Assembly (NCBI RefSeq): GCF_900100115.1
Contig: NZ_FNKL01000002.1
Location: 868,001-932,000 of the forward strand
DNA from: Chryseobacterium soldanellicola
Lineage (GTDB): Bacteria > Bacteroidota > Bacteroidia > Flavobacteriales > Weeksellaceae
Reading direction: 5' to 3'
Length of the DNA stretch: 64,000 nucleotides
The notes under the pieces were generated by a model, which did not search any database, was not told the origin of the DNA, and saw only the letters and a list, made by a program, of their open reading frames with translations. Shown here piece by piece: positions 43,162 to 56,074 of the stretch (position 1 is its first letter; every line of letters begins with the position of its first letter). A program made the translations under genes and the position numbers.

Positions 43162-43490
43162 TGAAGCAGAATCTTCAGGCCATTCAGGGAGTTATTTCTA
43201 TTTTAGCCATCGTTTGCCTTGCGATAGGATGGTTTAATTTATTTTCTCCGGAAGTCAATGCGCTGCTTTCCAAAAGAATATTTTATATTATTGTAGGGAT
43301 AAGCTTTATTTTGCAGGCACCTTTATTAGTTAATAAAAAGTTTGTATATCCGATGTATGCGGCGGCTGCTTTTTGTATTATCGGTGCTTTTTTACCTTAC
43401 GAATTAAAAATAACATCAGGAATGAAAACCCTTGGGCTTTTAGCCGGAGTCATTCTTTCTTTGTCAAACAGGCCAAATTTTCGTCAGTAA
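43161..43490 (+). CDS. Small four-helix membrane protein, unknown
   Basis: 109 residues with about four hydrophobic helices and short basic loops (LLSKRIFYII, NRPNFRQ). I recognise no domain. It overlaps panB by one base and lies 3 bp before the pseudouridine synthase gene, so it is translated from the same message. Nothing in the sequence links it to pantothenate synthesis. Confidence 0.75.
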   Translation: MKQNLQAIQGVISILAIVCLAIGWFNLFSPEVNALLSKRIFYIIVGISFILQAPLLVNKKFVYPMYAAAAFCIIGAFLPYELKITSGMKTLGLLAGVILSLSNRPNFRQ

Positions 43491-43493
43491 ACC

Positions 43494-44171
43494 ATGGAAG
43501 ATCAGATTGTATATGAAGACAACCATCTTTTGGTGATCAATAAAAAAGTCGGACAGCTTGTACAGGGCGATAAAACCGGCGACGAATCTCTGTTGGATTC
43601 AATCAAAAATTTTATAAAAATAAGAGATGCTAAACCCGGGAATGTTTTTCTGGGTTTGGTTCATCGTATCGACCGCCCAACTTCGGGTTTGGTGATTTAT
43701 GCTAAAACTTCAAAAGCACTTTCCCGTTTGACTCAAATGGTTAAAAACAGGGAAATCAAAAAGACCTATTGGGCCGTTGTGGCAAAGGAAATGATTCCTC
43801 AAAGTCAAAGGCTGGTTCATTATTTACAGAAAAACGAAAAAAATAATAAAGCGATTGTTTATACAAAAGCGACGGATGGGGCAAAAGAATCTATCCTAAC
43901 GTATCATATTATTAAAACTTTAGATAATTATCTTCTGCTGGAAATTGATCTTGAAACTGGAAGACATCACCAAATTCGGGCGCAGTTATCAAAAACCGGA
44001 GTTCCTATCAAAGGTGATTTAAAATATGGCGCACCACGATCAAATCCTGATGGCGGAATTAATCTTCATGCCAGAAAACTGGAATTTATTCATCCAGTCA
44101 CCAAAGAAAATATTGAAATTATTGCTCCCATTCCGCAAAATGATGCAATTTGGAGAGCTTGTGAAGAATAA
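43494..44171 (+). CDS. RluA family pseudouridine synthase
   Basis: 225 residues. Isomerises specific uridines in rRNA or tRNA. The catalytic motif GLVHRIDRPTSGLVIYAKT holds the essential Asp. Other RluA features are ILTYHII, LETGRHHQIRAQL and GDLKYGA. It lacks an S4 RNA-binding domain and is near the minimum length of the family, as in RluC-like catalytic-domain-only forms. The target uridine cannot be assigned. It is the last gene before a terminator. Confidence 0.92.
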   Translation: MEDQIVYEDNHLLVINKKVGQLVQGDKTGDESLLDSIKNFIKIRDAKPGNVFLGLVHRIDRPTSGLVIYAKTSKALSRLTQMVKNREIKKTYWAVVAKEMIPQSQRLVHYLQKNEKNNKAIVYTKATDGAKESILTYHIIKTLDNYLLLEIDLETGRHHQIRAQLSKTGVPIKGDLKYGAPRSNPDGGINLHARKLEFIHPVTKENIEIIAPIPQNDAIWRACEE

Positions 44172-44186
44172 AAGAAAATACTTAAA

Positions 44187-44226
44187 TAAAAAAAACCGTC
44201 TCAGTTTTGAGATGGTTTTTTTATTT
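44187..44226 (+). terminator. Terminator after the panB unit
   Basis: Stem AAAAACCGTCTCA / TGAGATGGTTTTT with one G-T pair and a GTTT loop, continuing into T's. Confidence 0.85.
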
Positions 44227-44280
44227 AACTAAAATTAAAAATTTTGCCCATTTCAAAAAAATAACTAACTTCGTCTCAAA

Positions 44281-44360
44281 CTTTAGGGGTGTCTGTTGAC
44301 AAACAGGCTGAGATTTTACCCTTTGAACCTGATTCTAGATCATACTAGCGTAGGGAAAAG
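44281..44360 (+). promoter_or_regulatory. TPP riboswitch (THI element) of the thiamin operon
   Basis: It contains the conserved blocks of the thiamin pyrophosphate aptamer: GGGGTG, CTGAGA, ACCCTTTGAACCTGAT and AGCGTAGGGAA. They are in the correct order, with a P3 stem around GTCTGTT / AACAGGC. It controls the operon starting at thiS. Confidence 0.95.
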
Positions 44361-44401
44361 TGAAATGACTTTTGCTGTACATTCTATTGTACAATAATGG
44401 G

Positions 44402-44430
44402 CATTCCTAAAGTGTTTTAAAAATTTAGGA

Positions 44431-44433
<3 letters not shown>
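44402..44433 (+). promoter_or_regulatory. Start-codon-trapping hairpin (riboswitch expression platform)
   Basis: CATTCCTAAA (44402-44411) pairs perfectly with TTTAGGAATG (44424-44433), whose last three bases are the thiS ATG. Formation would hide the start and the AGGA before it, so control is probably translational. Confidence 0.75.
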
Positions 44434-47030
<2,597 letters not shown>

Positions 47031-47055
<25 letters not shown>

Positions 47056-47777
47056 TGAGCATTGCCGGCTACGATCCAAGTGGCGGAGCAGGTTTGTTAG
47101 CAGATATTAAAACAATGGAACAATTGAAAGTCCAGGGGTTGGGAGTTTGTACAGCGATGACTTTACAGACGGAATCTCAATGTTTGAGCTTGAATTGGCA
47201 ACCTTTAGAAGAGATTTTATCTGCAATTGATGTTTTAATGAAAAATTATCATGTTGAAGCCATTAAAATTGGAGTGGTAAAAGATGCTCAATTTTTAACA
47301 GAGATTATTAAAACAATTAAATTGAATAATCCTGAAGCAAAAATTGTTTGGGATCCGGTGTTGAAAAGCACTTCTGAGTTTTCTTTTTTTGATTTAAATA
47401 CGGTTTCTAAACTCAAAAATGCTTTAAAACAAATTGATTTAATGACACCAAATTACAATGAATATAAAGTTTTAAAAGAAAGCGAGATTTTGGAAAAAGC
47501 AGAAAATTCATGCTCAGTTTTAATAAAAGGAGGTCATCGGGAAGATCAATTGGGTACAGATATTTTAGTTAATAATAGAAAGGAAATTTCAATTCATCCA
47601 ACTGATGAAACTTCTGTTTATTATCCGAAACATGGCTCAGGTTGTGTGCTTTCTTCTGCGATTGCAAGTCATTTAGCTTTAGGAAAAAATGTAGAAGAAG
47701 CCTTTCGAAACGGAAAATTATACATCGAAAAATTTTTAACAAGTAATTCTACTTTGCTAGGATTTCATTCAAATTAA
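47031..47777 (+). CDS. thiD: Hydroxymethylpyrimidine (phosphate) kinase ThiD
   Basis: 248 residues of the ribokinase family. It phosphorylates HMP and HMP-phosphate to HMP-PP. Substrate-site start SIAGYDPSGGAGLLADIKT and ATP-site end PKHGSGCVLSSAIASHLA, with the catalytic Cys/Gly loop. Its start overlaps the preceding gene by 25 bp; a Met nine codons in (47055) is an alternative. Confidence 0.93.
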
Positions 47778-47780
47778 ATA

Positions 47781-48395
47781 ATGGAAAAATTACAATATAT
47801 CTCTCAGGGATTTACCATAGAAGATCAGGAGCTAAACATCCGGAAAGCCCTTGATAATGGGGTAAAATGGATTCAAGTTCGTTGGAAAAATGCTCCTGAA
47901 AATGAATTCATCAAGCTTTGCGAAATTTCAAAAAAATTATGCTCGGATAATCAGACGGCTTGTATCATTAACGATCATGTTCAGATTGCAAAAGAGATCG
48001 ATGCAGACGGTGTTCATTTAGGATTAAAAGATACTTCTATCGAAATTGCAAGGCATATTTTAGGAGAAAATAAAATTATCGGAGGAACGGCAAATACCAT
48101 TTCAGATGTTCTTCAACGAATGAGTGAACCATGTGATTATATAGGTTTGGGACCATTGAGATTTACTTCAACAAAAGAACAGTTAAGTCCGATTTTGGGT
48201 TTTGAAGGGTATGAAAAAATCATTCAGGATTTAAGAGAAAAATCATTAGAAATTCCTAAGATATTTGCCATCGGTGGAGTGATTTTGGATGACATCGAAC
48301 TTTTACAGCAAATCGGAATTTACGGAGTAGCAGTTTCGGGACAAATTACGAATCAGCCTTCTATTATCAACGAATTTAAAATAGCAATGCAATGA
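47781..48395 (+). CDS. thiE: Thiamin phosphate synthase ThiE
   Basis: 204 residues. Joins HMP-PP with the thiazole phosphate to give thiamin phosphate. TIM-barrel family motifs present: [51 protein letters not shown] and IFAIGGV. Its complete set of motifs marks it as the true ThiE of the operon. It overlaps thiG by 4 bp. Confidence 0.94.
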   Translation: MEKLQYISQGFTIEDQELNIRKALDNGVKWIQVRWKNAPENEFIKLCEISKKLCSDNQTACIINDHVQIAKEIDADGVHLGLKDTSIEIARHILGENKIIGGTANTISDVLQRMSEPCDYIGLGPLRFTSTKEQLSPILGFEGYEKIIQDLREKSLEIPKIFAIGGVILDDIELLQQIGIYGVAVSGQITNQPSIINEFKIAMQ

Positions 48396-49168
48396 AAAAT
48401 CAACCCTTAATAATAGCAGACAGAACTTTCGAATCAAGATTGTTTTTAGGAACAGGAAAATTCGGAAATCTTTCAGAAATGACCGATTCCATAATCGCTT
48501 CAGGAAGTGAAATGGTAACGATGGCATTGAAAAGAATCGATTCTCAATCTTCAGAAGACAATTTATTAAATGCTTTAAAACCAACAAAATCTCATCTTTT
48601 GCCCAATACTTCAGGCGCAAGAACAGCCAAAGAAGCAGTTTTGGCCGCACAATTGGCTAGAGAAGCCTTGGAAACAAACTGGGTAAAGCTGGAAATTCAT
48701 CCAGATCCGAAATATTTATTGCCCGATCCGATTGAAACATTGTATGCAACCGAAGAATTGGCCAAATTAGGGTTCATCGTAATGCCTTACATCCATGCCG
48801 ATCCGGTATTGTGTAAGCGTCTGGAAGATGCCGGAACAGCAGTTGTGATGCCTTTGGGAGCGCCGATCGGAACCAATAAAGGTTTGAGAACACTTGACTT
48901 TTTAGAAATAATTATCAGTCAGAGCAATGTTCCGGTTGTGGTAGATGCAGGAATTGGTGCTCCTTCTGATGCGGCAAAAGCAATGGAGATGGGAGCTGAT
49001 GCAGTTTTGGTAAACACGGCAATTGCCGTTGCGAGAAATCCCGTGAATATGGCACTAGCTTTTAAAGAAGGCGTGATTGCAGGAAGAAGAGCCTTTGAAT
49101 CGGGTTTGGGAGCAATTGGGAACCACGCAGAAGCATCAAGTCCATTAACTTCTTTTTTGTTTGATTAA
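48392..49168 (+). CDS. thiG: Thiazole synthase ThiG
   Basis: 258 residues, (beta/alpha)8 barrel. Forms the thiazole phosphate from DXP, dehydroglycine and ThiS thiocarboxylate. Family features: FLGTGKFGN, the Schiff-base lysine region [10 protein letters not shown] (about residue 99), [13 protein letters not shown] and [21 protein letters not shown] split over the phosphate loop. Cotranscribed with thiH despite an 85-bp gap holding an inverted-repeat element. Confidence 0.96.
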   Translation: MKNQPLIIADRTFESRLFLGTGKFGNLSEMTDSIIASGSEMVTMALKRIDSQSSEDNLLNALKPTKSHLLPNTSGARTAKEAVLAAQLAREALETNWVKLEIHPDPKYLLPDPIETLYATEELAKLGFIVMPYIHADPVLCKRLEDAGTAVVMPLGAPIGTNKGLRTLDFLEIIISQSNVPVVVDAGIGAPSDAAKAMEMGADAVLVNTAIAVARNPVNMALAFKEGVIAGRRAFESGLGAIGNHAEASSPLTSFLFD

Positions 49169-49182
49169 ACCGAAAAATATAA

Positions 49183-49230
49183 GAGTCCCAAAAGGACGAT
49201 TCAATAAAGGATAGGATGAAGTCCTATCTG
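49183..49230. repeat. Double inverted-repeat element between thiG and thiH
   Basis: Two hairpins in tandem: GTCC/GGAC (49185-49188 with 49194-49197) and GATAGGA/TCCTATC (49210-49216 with 49222-49228). No T tract follows. The form is that of a short interspersed intergenic repeat. Confidence 0.5.
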
Positions 49231-49253
49231 TCAATTATTTTAAACAAAATTGT

Positions 49254-50372
49254 ATGCAAAGTTTTAAAGATTTTTTTGAAAAATACAAATGGAATGAGGT
49301 AAAGGAGAAGCTTAAAAAAGTGACTTTGTATGATGTAGAAAATAGCCTTCGGAAAAAGAATAAAACAATAGAAGATTTCCTGAATTTCCTTTCGCCTGTT
49401 GCTGCTCAGAAATTAGAGTTAATGGCAACAATGACGCAGCATCTCACTCAAAAACGCTTCGGGAAAACCATTCAATTGTATGCACCGTTGTATTTGAGTA
49501 ATGAATGCCAAAATATTTGTACGTACTGCGGTTTTAGTTTGGATAATTCGATTAAAAGAAAAACGCTTTCTGATACAGAATTAATGATTGAAGCTTCCGT
49601 TTTAAAATCAATGGATGTGAATCATGTGTTGCTGGTAAGCGGCGAAGCAAATAAAACGGTTGGAATTGATTATTTTTTGAATGCTGTTCGTTTGTTGAAG
49701 CCCCATTTTGCAAATATTTCGATTGAAGTTCAGCCTTTGTCCGAGGAAGAATATCGACGGGTGCATGATGCGGGAGTCAATGCTGTTTTGGTGTATCAGG
49801 AAACGTATCATCAGGAAGTTTACAAGGAATATCATCCGAAAGGAAAGAAATCGAATTTCAATTTTCGTCTGGAAACCCCTGACAGGATTGGAAAGGCAGG
49901 AATTCATAAAATGGGATTGGGCGTTTTGCTCGGTCTGGAAGATTGGCGGGTTGACAGCTTTTTCAATGCCCTTCACATCGATTATCTTCAAAAACAATAT
50001 TGGAAAAGTAAATTTTCGGTTTCATTTCCGAGACTTAGACCGGCGGAAGGAATTATTGAACCGAATTTTATTATGTCGGATAAAGATTTGTTACAATTAA
50101 TCTGTGCCTATCGAATCTGGAATGAAGATTTGGAAATATCCATTTCAACAAGAGAAAGTGAAAAATTTAGGAACAATATAATTTCATTGGGAGCAACGGC
50201 GATGAGTGCGGCTTCAAAAACAAATCCCGGTGGTTATGCGGTGGACAAAGAGTCTTTGGAACAATTTGAAACCAGCGATGAAAGAAGCATGGAAGAAATT
50301 AGAAACATCATTAAAAAATCCGGCTACGATCCTGTAATGAAAGATTGGGATTCTGTGTACAGTGGAATTTAA
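49254..50372 (+). CDS. thiH: 2-iminoacetate synthase ThiH (radical SAM)
   Basis: 372 residues. Cleaves tyrosine with radical SAM chemistry to dehydroglycine for ThiG, the oxygen-independent alternative to ThiO. Radical SAM motif CQNICTYC (C85, C89, C92) and the ThiH/BATS C-terminal domain (SAASKTNPGGY). No thiO is seen in the operon, so ThiH is the presumed source of dehydroglycine. Confidence 0.95.
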   Translation: MQSFKDFFEKYKWNEVKEKLKKVTLYDVENSLRKKNKTIEDFLNFLSPVAAQKLELMATMTQHLTQKRFGKTIQLYAPLYLSNECQNICTYCGFSLDNSIKRKTLSDTELMIEASVLKSMDVNHVLLVSGEANKTVGIDYFLNAVRLLKPHFANISIEVQPLSEEEYRRVHDAGVNAVLVYQETYHQEVYKEYHPKGKKSNFNFRLETPDRIGKAGIHKMGLGVLLGLEDWRVDSFFNALHIDYLQKQYWKSKFSVSFPRLRPAEGIIEPNFIMSDKDLLQLICAYRIWNEDLEISISTRESEKFRNNIISLGATAMSAASKTNPGGYAVDKESLEQFETSDERSMEEIRNIIKKSGYDPVMKDWDSVYSGI

Positions 50373-50508
50373 TTCTAGAACTATTTTAAGTTCAAATTGC
50401 AAAGACTTAAGAATAGCTATCATTTGCTGAATGAAATGCCTTTGCGAACGAAAATATGCAGAATCATTTTAAAAATTACCTTGTGACGTTGCGTTAAAAA
50501 TCAAAAAA

Positions 50509-51219
50509 ATGAAAAGCGAAGATATTTTTGCACGATACAGCCGACAGATTTTTATCGAAGAAATCGGTTTGGAAGGTCAACGGAAAATCATGAATTCAAA
50601 AGTTCTTGTGATTGGAGCGGGAGGCTTGGGAAGTCCTGTTATTCAATATCTGGCGGCGGCAGGAGTTGGAAGTTTGGGTGTAGCAGATTTTGATAAGGTT
50701 GAATTGCATAATTTAAACCGACAAATCATTCATAATGAAAATTCTGTTGGAAAATCTAAGGTAAAAAGTGCAGAAGAATTTGTGAAAAACCTTAATCATC
50801 AAATTAATTTTATCGGAATTGAACATAAGATCGACGAATCCAACGCAGAAAAAATTCTTTCCCGGTTTGACCTCATTATTGACGGTTCTGATAATTTTAA
50901 AACACGATATTTAATTAATGATGTTTGTGTAAAGCTTGGAAAGCCTTTGGTTTACGGAAGCATTTTAGGTTTTTCGGGTCAGGTCGCTGTTTTTAATTAT
51001 AAAGGGAGTAAAAACTTGAGGGATATTTTTCCGGAACCGCCTTTTGATGAAAATCTTCCGGATTGTGACAGTCTAGGCGTTTTGGGAGCATTGCCGGGAA
51101 TTGTGGGAAGCATGATGGCAAATTTAGCTTTAAAAGCCATAACGGATTTGCCTTTACAGTTAAATCAGGTCACATTAATTGATACCTTAAATTGGAGGTT
51201 TCAGACGATTGATTTTTAG
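50509..51219 (+). CDS. thiF: ThiF/HesA/MoeB family ThiS-adenylyltransferase (lacks zinc cysteines)
   Basis: 236 residues. Activates the ThiS C-terminus as an acyl-adenylate. ATP loop GAGGLGSPVIQYLAAAGVG, and the metal/ATP residues around FDKVELHNLNRQ. The conserved Cys is in LPDCDSLGVLG, but the two CxxC pairs that bind structural zinc in E. coli ThiF are missing and the protein ends early (NWRFQTIDF). The 136-bp gap from thiH holds only AT-rich sequence. Last gene of the thi operon. Confidence 0.88.
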   Translation: MKSEDIFARYSRQIFIEEIGLEGQRKIMNSKVLVIGAGGLGSPVIQYLAAAGVGSLGVADFDKVELHNLNRQIIHNENSVGKSKVKSAEEFVKNLNHQINFIGIEHKIDESNAEKILSRFDLIIDGSDNFKTRYLINDVCVKLGKPLVYGSILGFSGQVAVFNYKGSKNLRDIFPEPPFDENLPDCDSLGVLGALPGIVGSMMANLALKAITDLPLQLNQVTLIDTLNWRFQTIDF

Positions 51220-51283
51220 ATTAAACATAAATTAGCACAATTTTTTTTTGAGAATGATACAAATAAATGATTGTGTAAGTTTT

Positions 51284-51331
51284 GGCTAAAGCCCTTGAAT
51301 CTTTTGCATAAAAAAACGGGCTAAAGCCCGT
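51284..51331. repeat. GGCTAAAGCCC inverted-repeat pair, possible terminator
   Basis: GGCTAAAGCCC (51284-51294) and the longer ACGGGCTAAAGCCCGT (51316-51331) lie 22 bp apart between convergent thiF and the outer-membrane gene. The second can form a strong hairpin ended by a short T run, and probably stops transcription. The motif resembles interspersed repeats I recall from Chryseobacterium genomes. Confidence 0.55.
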
Positions 51332-51408
51332 TCCTATTGATAAATGTATTGTATTGATATTTTAAATATTGTGTAAAAATCCGTGGAAATTAAATTTTAA
51401 TTAAAAAA

Positions 51409-53631
51409 TTATTGTCCTTGCGGCATTACCCCACCATTTTCTTCTTTTTTGGTGCTGTTTAGGATGTTCGGATCTTCTTTCGCCAGTTTATTTCTAGTCG
51501 GGATCTTGTAATTAATTGACAATCCGAAGTTTCTGGTGTCATACTTATTTCTCAACAATACACTTTCTCCTCCGCCAGGCGGGTTGGAACGTACCTGCAT
51601 TACCTGCCCGTTGAAAATATCATTCGCAAAAACAGAAAGTGTTAACCTGTTATCCAGGAATTTTTTCGTTAATGTAATATCCAGTGAATTGTTGAACGGT
51701 TTTTCGGCCGTGAAATAAAAATATCCTGCTTTTGGAGTTAAATAGCTGTAATTGGCTGTTAGCTTTATATCTTTTGGCAAGATCAATTGTGTCATAATAT
51801 TGAAAATCCAGAAACCTTTGTTGTTTAAATTATCAATCTCATGTTTCTGATAGCCAGCGTATAAGTACATGAAATTAATTTTATCAGGATTAAAATCAAA
51901 CTTCATGATCTCACTGATCGGCTTGCTGAAAACCATAAACGGAATCGGAAGGCCGACATTGAAGTTGTGAATTCTCATATTGGCAATATTGACTTGCTCA
52001 TTATAAAGATTTTTACCGTCTTTTCTGATGATCTGAGCGACCTGATTGCTTGCAGAGCTCACACTGTATCCGATAAATGCATAATCAAAAGCTGAAATTT
52101 TCAATTCATAATTATCAAAAATGGTAGGCTGCAGATTCGGGTTTCCTGTTACTTGCGTGTTTGGTCCCTGAAACGTCGTATTGTTCGGATTTAAGGCAGA
52201 AATACTCGGTAAGCTGATCTTTTTGTTGTAATTCGCAGCAATATAAACCTGGTTCATTATATTATACTGCACACTTGCATTGGGGAATAATTTAAACTTA
52301 TTAAAAGGAATTAAATCCTTCTGTACCACAGATTTAGTAGAATCGATGGCTCTTGTAACGCCGCTGATATCATAGTTTTCGGCTCGTGTTCCCAAAATAA
52401 AATCAAACTTTTTAAGCTTAGCCTGAAATTCCAGATAAGTTGCCGTTGTCTGTCTTTTGTATTCAAGGTTCTTTAAGCCTCTGCTTTCTGTATCAAAATC
52501 CTGATTTTCATACAATCCTCCAAAGCTTACTTTTCCGCCGTCAAGAATTTTGATGGGTTGTGAATAATCTACCTTAAAATTGGCGATTCTCATGTCTGAG
52601 GTGTTGCTCAGCTGATTTCCATCTGAAAATGGCGGAATTGTTTCATCAGGATTACGGTACATTATATTTCTGTAAATATTATCCTGATCAAATTTGCTGT
52701 CAGATTTTGTATATCCAAACTGGAAATCCAGTTTCTGAGATTTATCTGTAAAACGTTTTTGGTACGTTACAACCGCTTCCTGCCTTGTATTTAATGTATG
52801 AGCAACATCAGAAGCCCAATAATTTCCTTCCCTTATGCTGTCTTTGATGTTTTTATAAGGGAGATCCGCAAAACCCTCGCTTAAAGTATAATTGTCATTA
52901 TTGTTGTGATAAATGTCGTAATTTAATAATAATCTGTCCTGTCCGAGCTCAAAAGTGATTCCTGATTTTGCAAAATATCCCCGACCATATCTATCTGTAT
53001 TACTTAGCAATAAATCATTTTGATTGGTATTAAGCATGCTTTCGCGGTAATTTTGCCCAAAATTCAATTGCCATCCGAAATATTTATTTCTTGCATTTAA
53101 ATTCATTGAATTACTCGTTCTGCTTCGGAATTTATCATAATTCGTAAAAGAATAATTCCCTGAATAGGTTGCTGTTAAATATTTATTAGCATTTTTATTG
53201 GTAATAATATTCATGATCGCGCCTCCGGAAGTGGCAGGAAATTCTGCGCCGGGTTGCGTTATGACTTCAATTCTGTCAACAGAGTTGGCGGGCATCCCTT
53301 CAAGAAAAGAATTCAGTTCGTTGGAAGTAATATTTAAAGGTCTTCCGTTAAGATAAACATCAAGAATTTTCCCTTGATACATCATTCCTGCAATATCGGT
53401 GGAAACAAGCCCGGGAAGTTTTTTAATACCTTCTAAAACATTGCCGTTATTAAGCTGGGGCTGCTCGGAAAAATCAAAAATTGTACGGTCGGCTTTCTGT
53501 TCAACGGCTTTTTTAGTTTTGGTTATAACAACGCCTTCGATCTGTTTTTCTTTGACCTGATTATTGGTCTTTTCCTGTGCATAGGTAAGTACTGACCCTA
53601 TAAATGTTAAAACGAATACAGCTTTTTTCAT
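51409..53631 (-). CDS. TonB-dependent-receptor-like outer membrane beta-barrel protein
   Basis: 740 residues. Signal peptide (about 1-18), then a TonB plug-like domain (about 45-150; LEGIKKLPGLV, DRIEVITQPGAEFPA) and an outer-membrane barrel (OMP_b-brl type) to the C-terminus. It lacks the N-terminal carboxypeptidase-like domain often present in SusC-type members. No SusD-like or substrate genes adjoin, so the ligand is unknown. The tail after the last strand is Gly/Pro/Gln-rich (NGGVMPQGQ), and no C-terminal Phe is visible. Confidence 0.88.
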   Translation of the reverse strand: MKKAVFVLTFIGSVLTYAQEKTNNQVKEKQIEGVVITKTKKAVEQKADRTIFDFSEQPQLNNGNVLEGIKKLPGLVSTDIAGMMYQGKILDVYLNGRPLNITSNELNSFLEGMPANSVDRIEVITQPGAEFPATSGGAIMNIITNKNANKYLTATYSGNYSFTNYDKFRSRTSNSMNLNARNKYFGWQLNFGQNYRESMLNTNQNDLLLSNTDRYGRGYFAKSGITFELGQDRLLLNYDIYHNNNDNYTLSEGFADLPYKNIKDSIREGNYWASDVAHTLNTRQEAVVTYQKRFTDKSQKLDFQFGYTKSDSKFDQDNIYRNIMYRNPDETIPPFSDGNQLSNTSDMRIANFKVDYSQPIKILDGGKVSFGGLYENQDFDTESRGLKNLEYKRQTTATYLEFQAKLKKFDFILGTRAENYDISGVTRAIDSTKSVVQKDLIPFNKFKLFPNASVQYNIMNQVYIAANYNKKISLPSISALNPNNTTFQGPNTQVTGNPNLQPTIFDNYELKISAFDYAFIGYSVSSASNQVAQIIRKDGKNLYNEQVNIANMRIHNFNVGLPIPFMVFSKPISEIMKFDFNPDKINFMYLYAGYQKHEIDNLNNKGFWIFNIMTQLILPKDIKLTANYSYLTPKAGYFYFTAEKPFNNSLDITLTKKFLDNRLTLSVFANDIFNGQVMQVRSNPPGGGESVLLRNKYDTRNFGLSINYKIPTRNKLAKEDPNILNSTKKEENGGVMPQGQ

Positions 53632-53752
53632 AATGTTTTCTACTATCGGGTTAGACGCAGAAAAAAAGATTTTGTTACAGGCTGCTTATTATAATCTATT
53701 TTTAGAGCAAAATTTAAAAACGAATTATTAAATCTTTTAACGATGATAAAAT

Positions 53753-53782
53753 AAAAGCAACTCCGAAATTGAAGTTGCTTTT
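53753..53782 (-). terminator. Terminator after acnA
   Basis: The stem AAAAGCAACT (53753-53762) pairs with AGTTGCTTTT (53773-53782). Read on the minus strand it ends in a T-rich tract, 24 bp beyond the acnA stop. Confidence 0.8.
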
Positions 53783-53806
53783 TATAATTAAAATTAAATC
53801 TAACAA

Positions 53807-56074
53807 TTAATTTTCCTGTTGTTTAATCAAATTAAGAGCAGAACCAGCTTTAAACCAATCAATTTGTTGGTCATTATAAGTATGGTTTGCCATTATGATG
53901 TCTTTAGTTCCGTCTGAATGAATGAATTCTAAAGTCAGTTGTTTTCCTGGAGCAAACTGATCAAGATCCAAGAAGTTGATAACATCGTCTTCCAAGATTT
54001 TATCGTAATCCGCTTCATTAGCGAAAGTGATTCCCAACATTCCCTGTTTTTTAAGGTTTGTTTCGTGGATTCTCGCAAATGATTTTACCAATACTGCTTT
54101 TACACCAAGATGTCTTGGTTCCATCGCAGCGTGCTCTCTTGAAGAGCCTTCACCATAGTTTTGATCTCCAACAACGATTGAAGGAACGCCTGCGGCTTTA
54201 TATGCTCTCTGTACAGCAGGAACTTCTCCATATTCTGCAGTCAATACATTTTTTACCTTATTCGTTTCCATGTTGAAAGCATTTACAGCTCCAATCAGCA
54301 TGTTGTTTGAAATATTATCAAGGTGACCTCTGTATTTCAACCAAGGTCCAGCCATAGAAATATGGTCGGTTGTACATTTTCCGAAAGCTTTTATTAAAAG
54401 TCTTGCTCCTATAATGTTTTTACCATCCCAAGCCGGGAATTCTTCTAACAGTTGAAGTCTGTCTGAAGTTGGGCTTACCTTCACAACAACAGAAGATCCG
54501 TCTGCAGATGGAGCTTGGTATCCGTTGTCATCTACTGCGAAACCTTTTGCAGGTAGTTCAAAACCTTGAGGTTCGTTTAATCTTATTTGTTCTCCAGACT
54601 CATTGGTTAATGTATCTGTGATTGGGTTAAAATCTAATCTTCCTGAAATTGCAATGGCAGCTACCATTTCCGGTGAAGCTACGAATGCGTGAGTGTTTGG
54701 GTTACCGTCTGCTCTTTTTGCAAAGTTTCTGTTGAAAGAATGAATAATTGAGTTTTTTTCACCTTTTTCAGCACCTTCTCTGTCCCATTGTCCGATACAA
54801 GGTCCGCAAGCATTGGTAAAGATTCTTGCGTTTTCAAATTTTCTGAAAGAATCTAAGAAACCATCTCTTTCTGCTGTGAATTTCACCTGTTCAGAACCTG
54901 GGTTGATTCCTAAGATCGCTTTAGGTTTAACACCTTTAGCAACAGCATCTTCAACAATAGAAGCCGCTCTTGAAAGATCTTCGTAAGAAGAGTTGGTACA
55001 AGATCCGATCAATGCCCATTCCACTTCGATTGGCCATCCGTTTGCTTCAGCTTTAGCTTTAAATTCAGAAACCGGAGTCGCCAAATCCGGAGTGAAAGGT
55101 CCGTTTAAGTGAGGAGCCAATTCAGAAAGGTTGATTTCAATGACTTGGTCGAAATATTGTTCAGGGTTTGCATAGACTTCAGCATCACCTGTTAAATGTT
55201 CCGCAATTTTATCAGCAGCGTCCACAACGTCCTGTCTTCCTGTAGAAGCCAAATATCTTCTCATGGAATCATCGTATCCGAAAGTAGAAGTCGTAGCTCC
55301 GATTTCAGCACCCATGTTACAGATTGTTCCTTTACCTGTTGCAGATAAAGATTCAGCACCTTCTCCGAAATATTCTACAATACATCCCGTACCGCCTTTT
55401 ACGGTAAGGATTCCTGCTACTTTTAGGATAACGTCTTTTGCCGAGGTCCAGCCAGACATTTTACCGGTTAATTTTACACCGATTAATTTTGGCATTTTAA
55501 GCTCCCAAGCCATTCCTGCCATTACATCTACCGCATCAGCACCACCAACTCCGATAGCCACCATTCCTAAACCTCCTGCGTTTACCGTGTGAGAGTCGGT
55601 TCCGATCATCATACCTCCCGGGAATGCATAATTTTCTAATACAACCTGATGAATGATACCTGCTCCGGGCTTCCAGAAACCGATTCCATATTTATCACAA
55701 ACAGAACCCAGGAAATTGAAAACTTCTGAATTCTTATTAAGACCTTCCTGCAAATCTTTATCAGCACCTACTTTTGCCTGGATCAAGTGATCGGCATGAG
55801 CAGTTGAAGGAACAGCTACTTTGGCTTTCCCGGCCTGCATAAATTGTAAAAGCGCCATTTGGGCAGTTGCATCCTGCATTGCTACTCTGTCCGGTGCGAA
55901 ATCTACATAAGAGTTTCCTCTTTCATGTGCTGATGTAGCATTACCTTCCCATAAGTGGGTATAAAGGATTTTTTCTGAAAGGGTAAGAGGTTTTCCCACT
56001 ATTTGTCTTGCCGCAGCAATTCTTTCCGGGTAACGCTCGTACACTTTTTTGATCATGTCAATGTCGAAAGTCAT
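53807..56074 (-). CDS. acnA: Aconitate hydratase (AcnA / mitochondrial type)
   Basis: 755 residues. TCA-cycle isomerisation of citrate to isocitrate. Three cysteines for the 4Fe-4S cluster lie in [11 protein letters not shown] (about 357) and [10 protein letters not shown] (about 419-422). Other motifs are [13 protein letters not shown] and [12 protein letters not shown]. Length and sequence resemble the mitochondrial-type aconitase. acnB, a different family, lies 1.7 kb upstream on the same strand. The leader holds a long AT-rich palindrome (56106-56139). Confidence 0.95.
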   Translation of the reverse strand: MTFDIDMIKKVYERYPERIAAARQIVGKPLTLSEKILYTHLWEGNATSAHERGNSYVDFAPDRVAMQDATAQMALLQFMQAGKAKVAVPSTAHADHLIQAKVGADKDLQEGLNKNSEVFNFLGSVCDKYGIGFWKPGAGIIHQVVLENYAFPGGMMIGTDSHTVNAGGLGMVAIGVGGADAVDVMAGMAWELKMPKLIGVKLTGKMSGWTSAKDVILKVAGILTVKGGTGCIVEYFGEGAESLSATGKGTICNMGAEIGATTSTFGYDDSMRRYLASTGRQDVVDAADKIAEHLTGDAEVYANPEQYFDQVIEINLSELAPHLNGPFTPDLATPVSEFKAKAEANGWPIEVEWALIGSCTNSSYEDLSRAASIVEDAVAKGVKPKAILGINPGSEQVKFTAERDGFLDSFRKFENARIFTNACGPCIGQWDREGAEKGEKNSIIHSFNRNFAKRADGNPNTHAFVASPEMVAAIAISGRLDFNPITDTLTNESGEQIRLNEPQGFELPAKGFAVDDNGYQAPSADGSSVVVKVSPTSDRLQLLEEFPAWDGKNIIGARLLIKAFGKCTTDHISMAGPWLKYRGHLDNISNNMLIGAVNAFNMETNKVKNVLTAEYGEVPAVQRAYKAAGVPSIVVGDQNYGEGSSREHAAMEPRHLGVKAVLVKSFARIHETNLKKQGMLGITFANEADYDKILEDDVINFLDLDQFAPGKQLTLEFIHSDGTKDIIMANHTYNDQQIDWFKAGSALNLIKQQEN

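Noticed and set aside
52906..52919. A third GTGATAAATGTCGT-like sequence
   Set aside because: It lies inside the outer-membrane barrel coding sequence, differs at one position from the cco-proximal boxes, and has no promoter next to it; a chance match is more likely.
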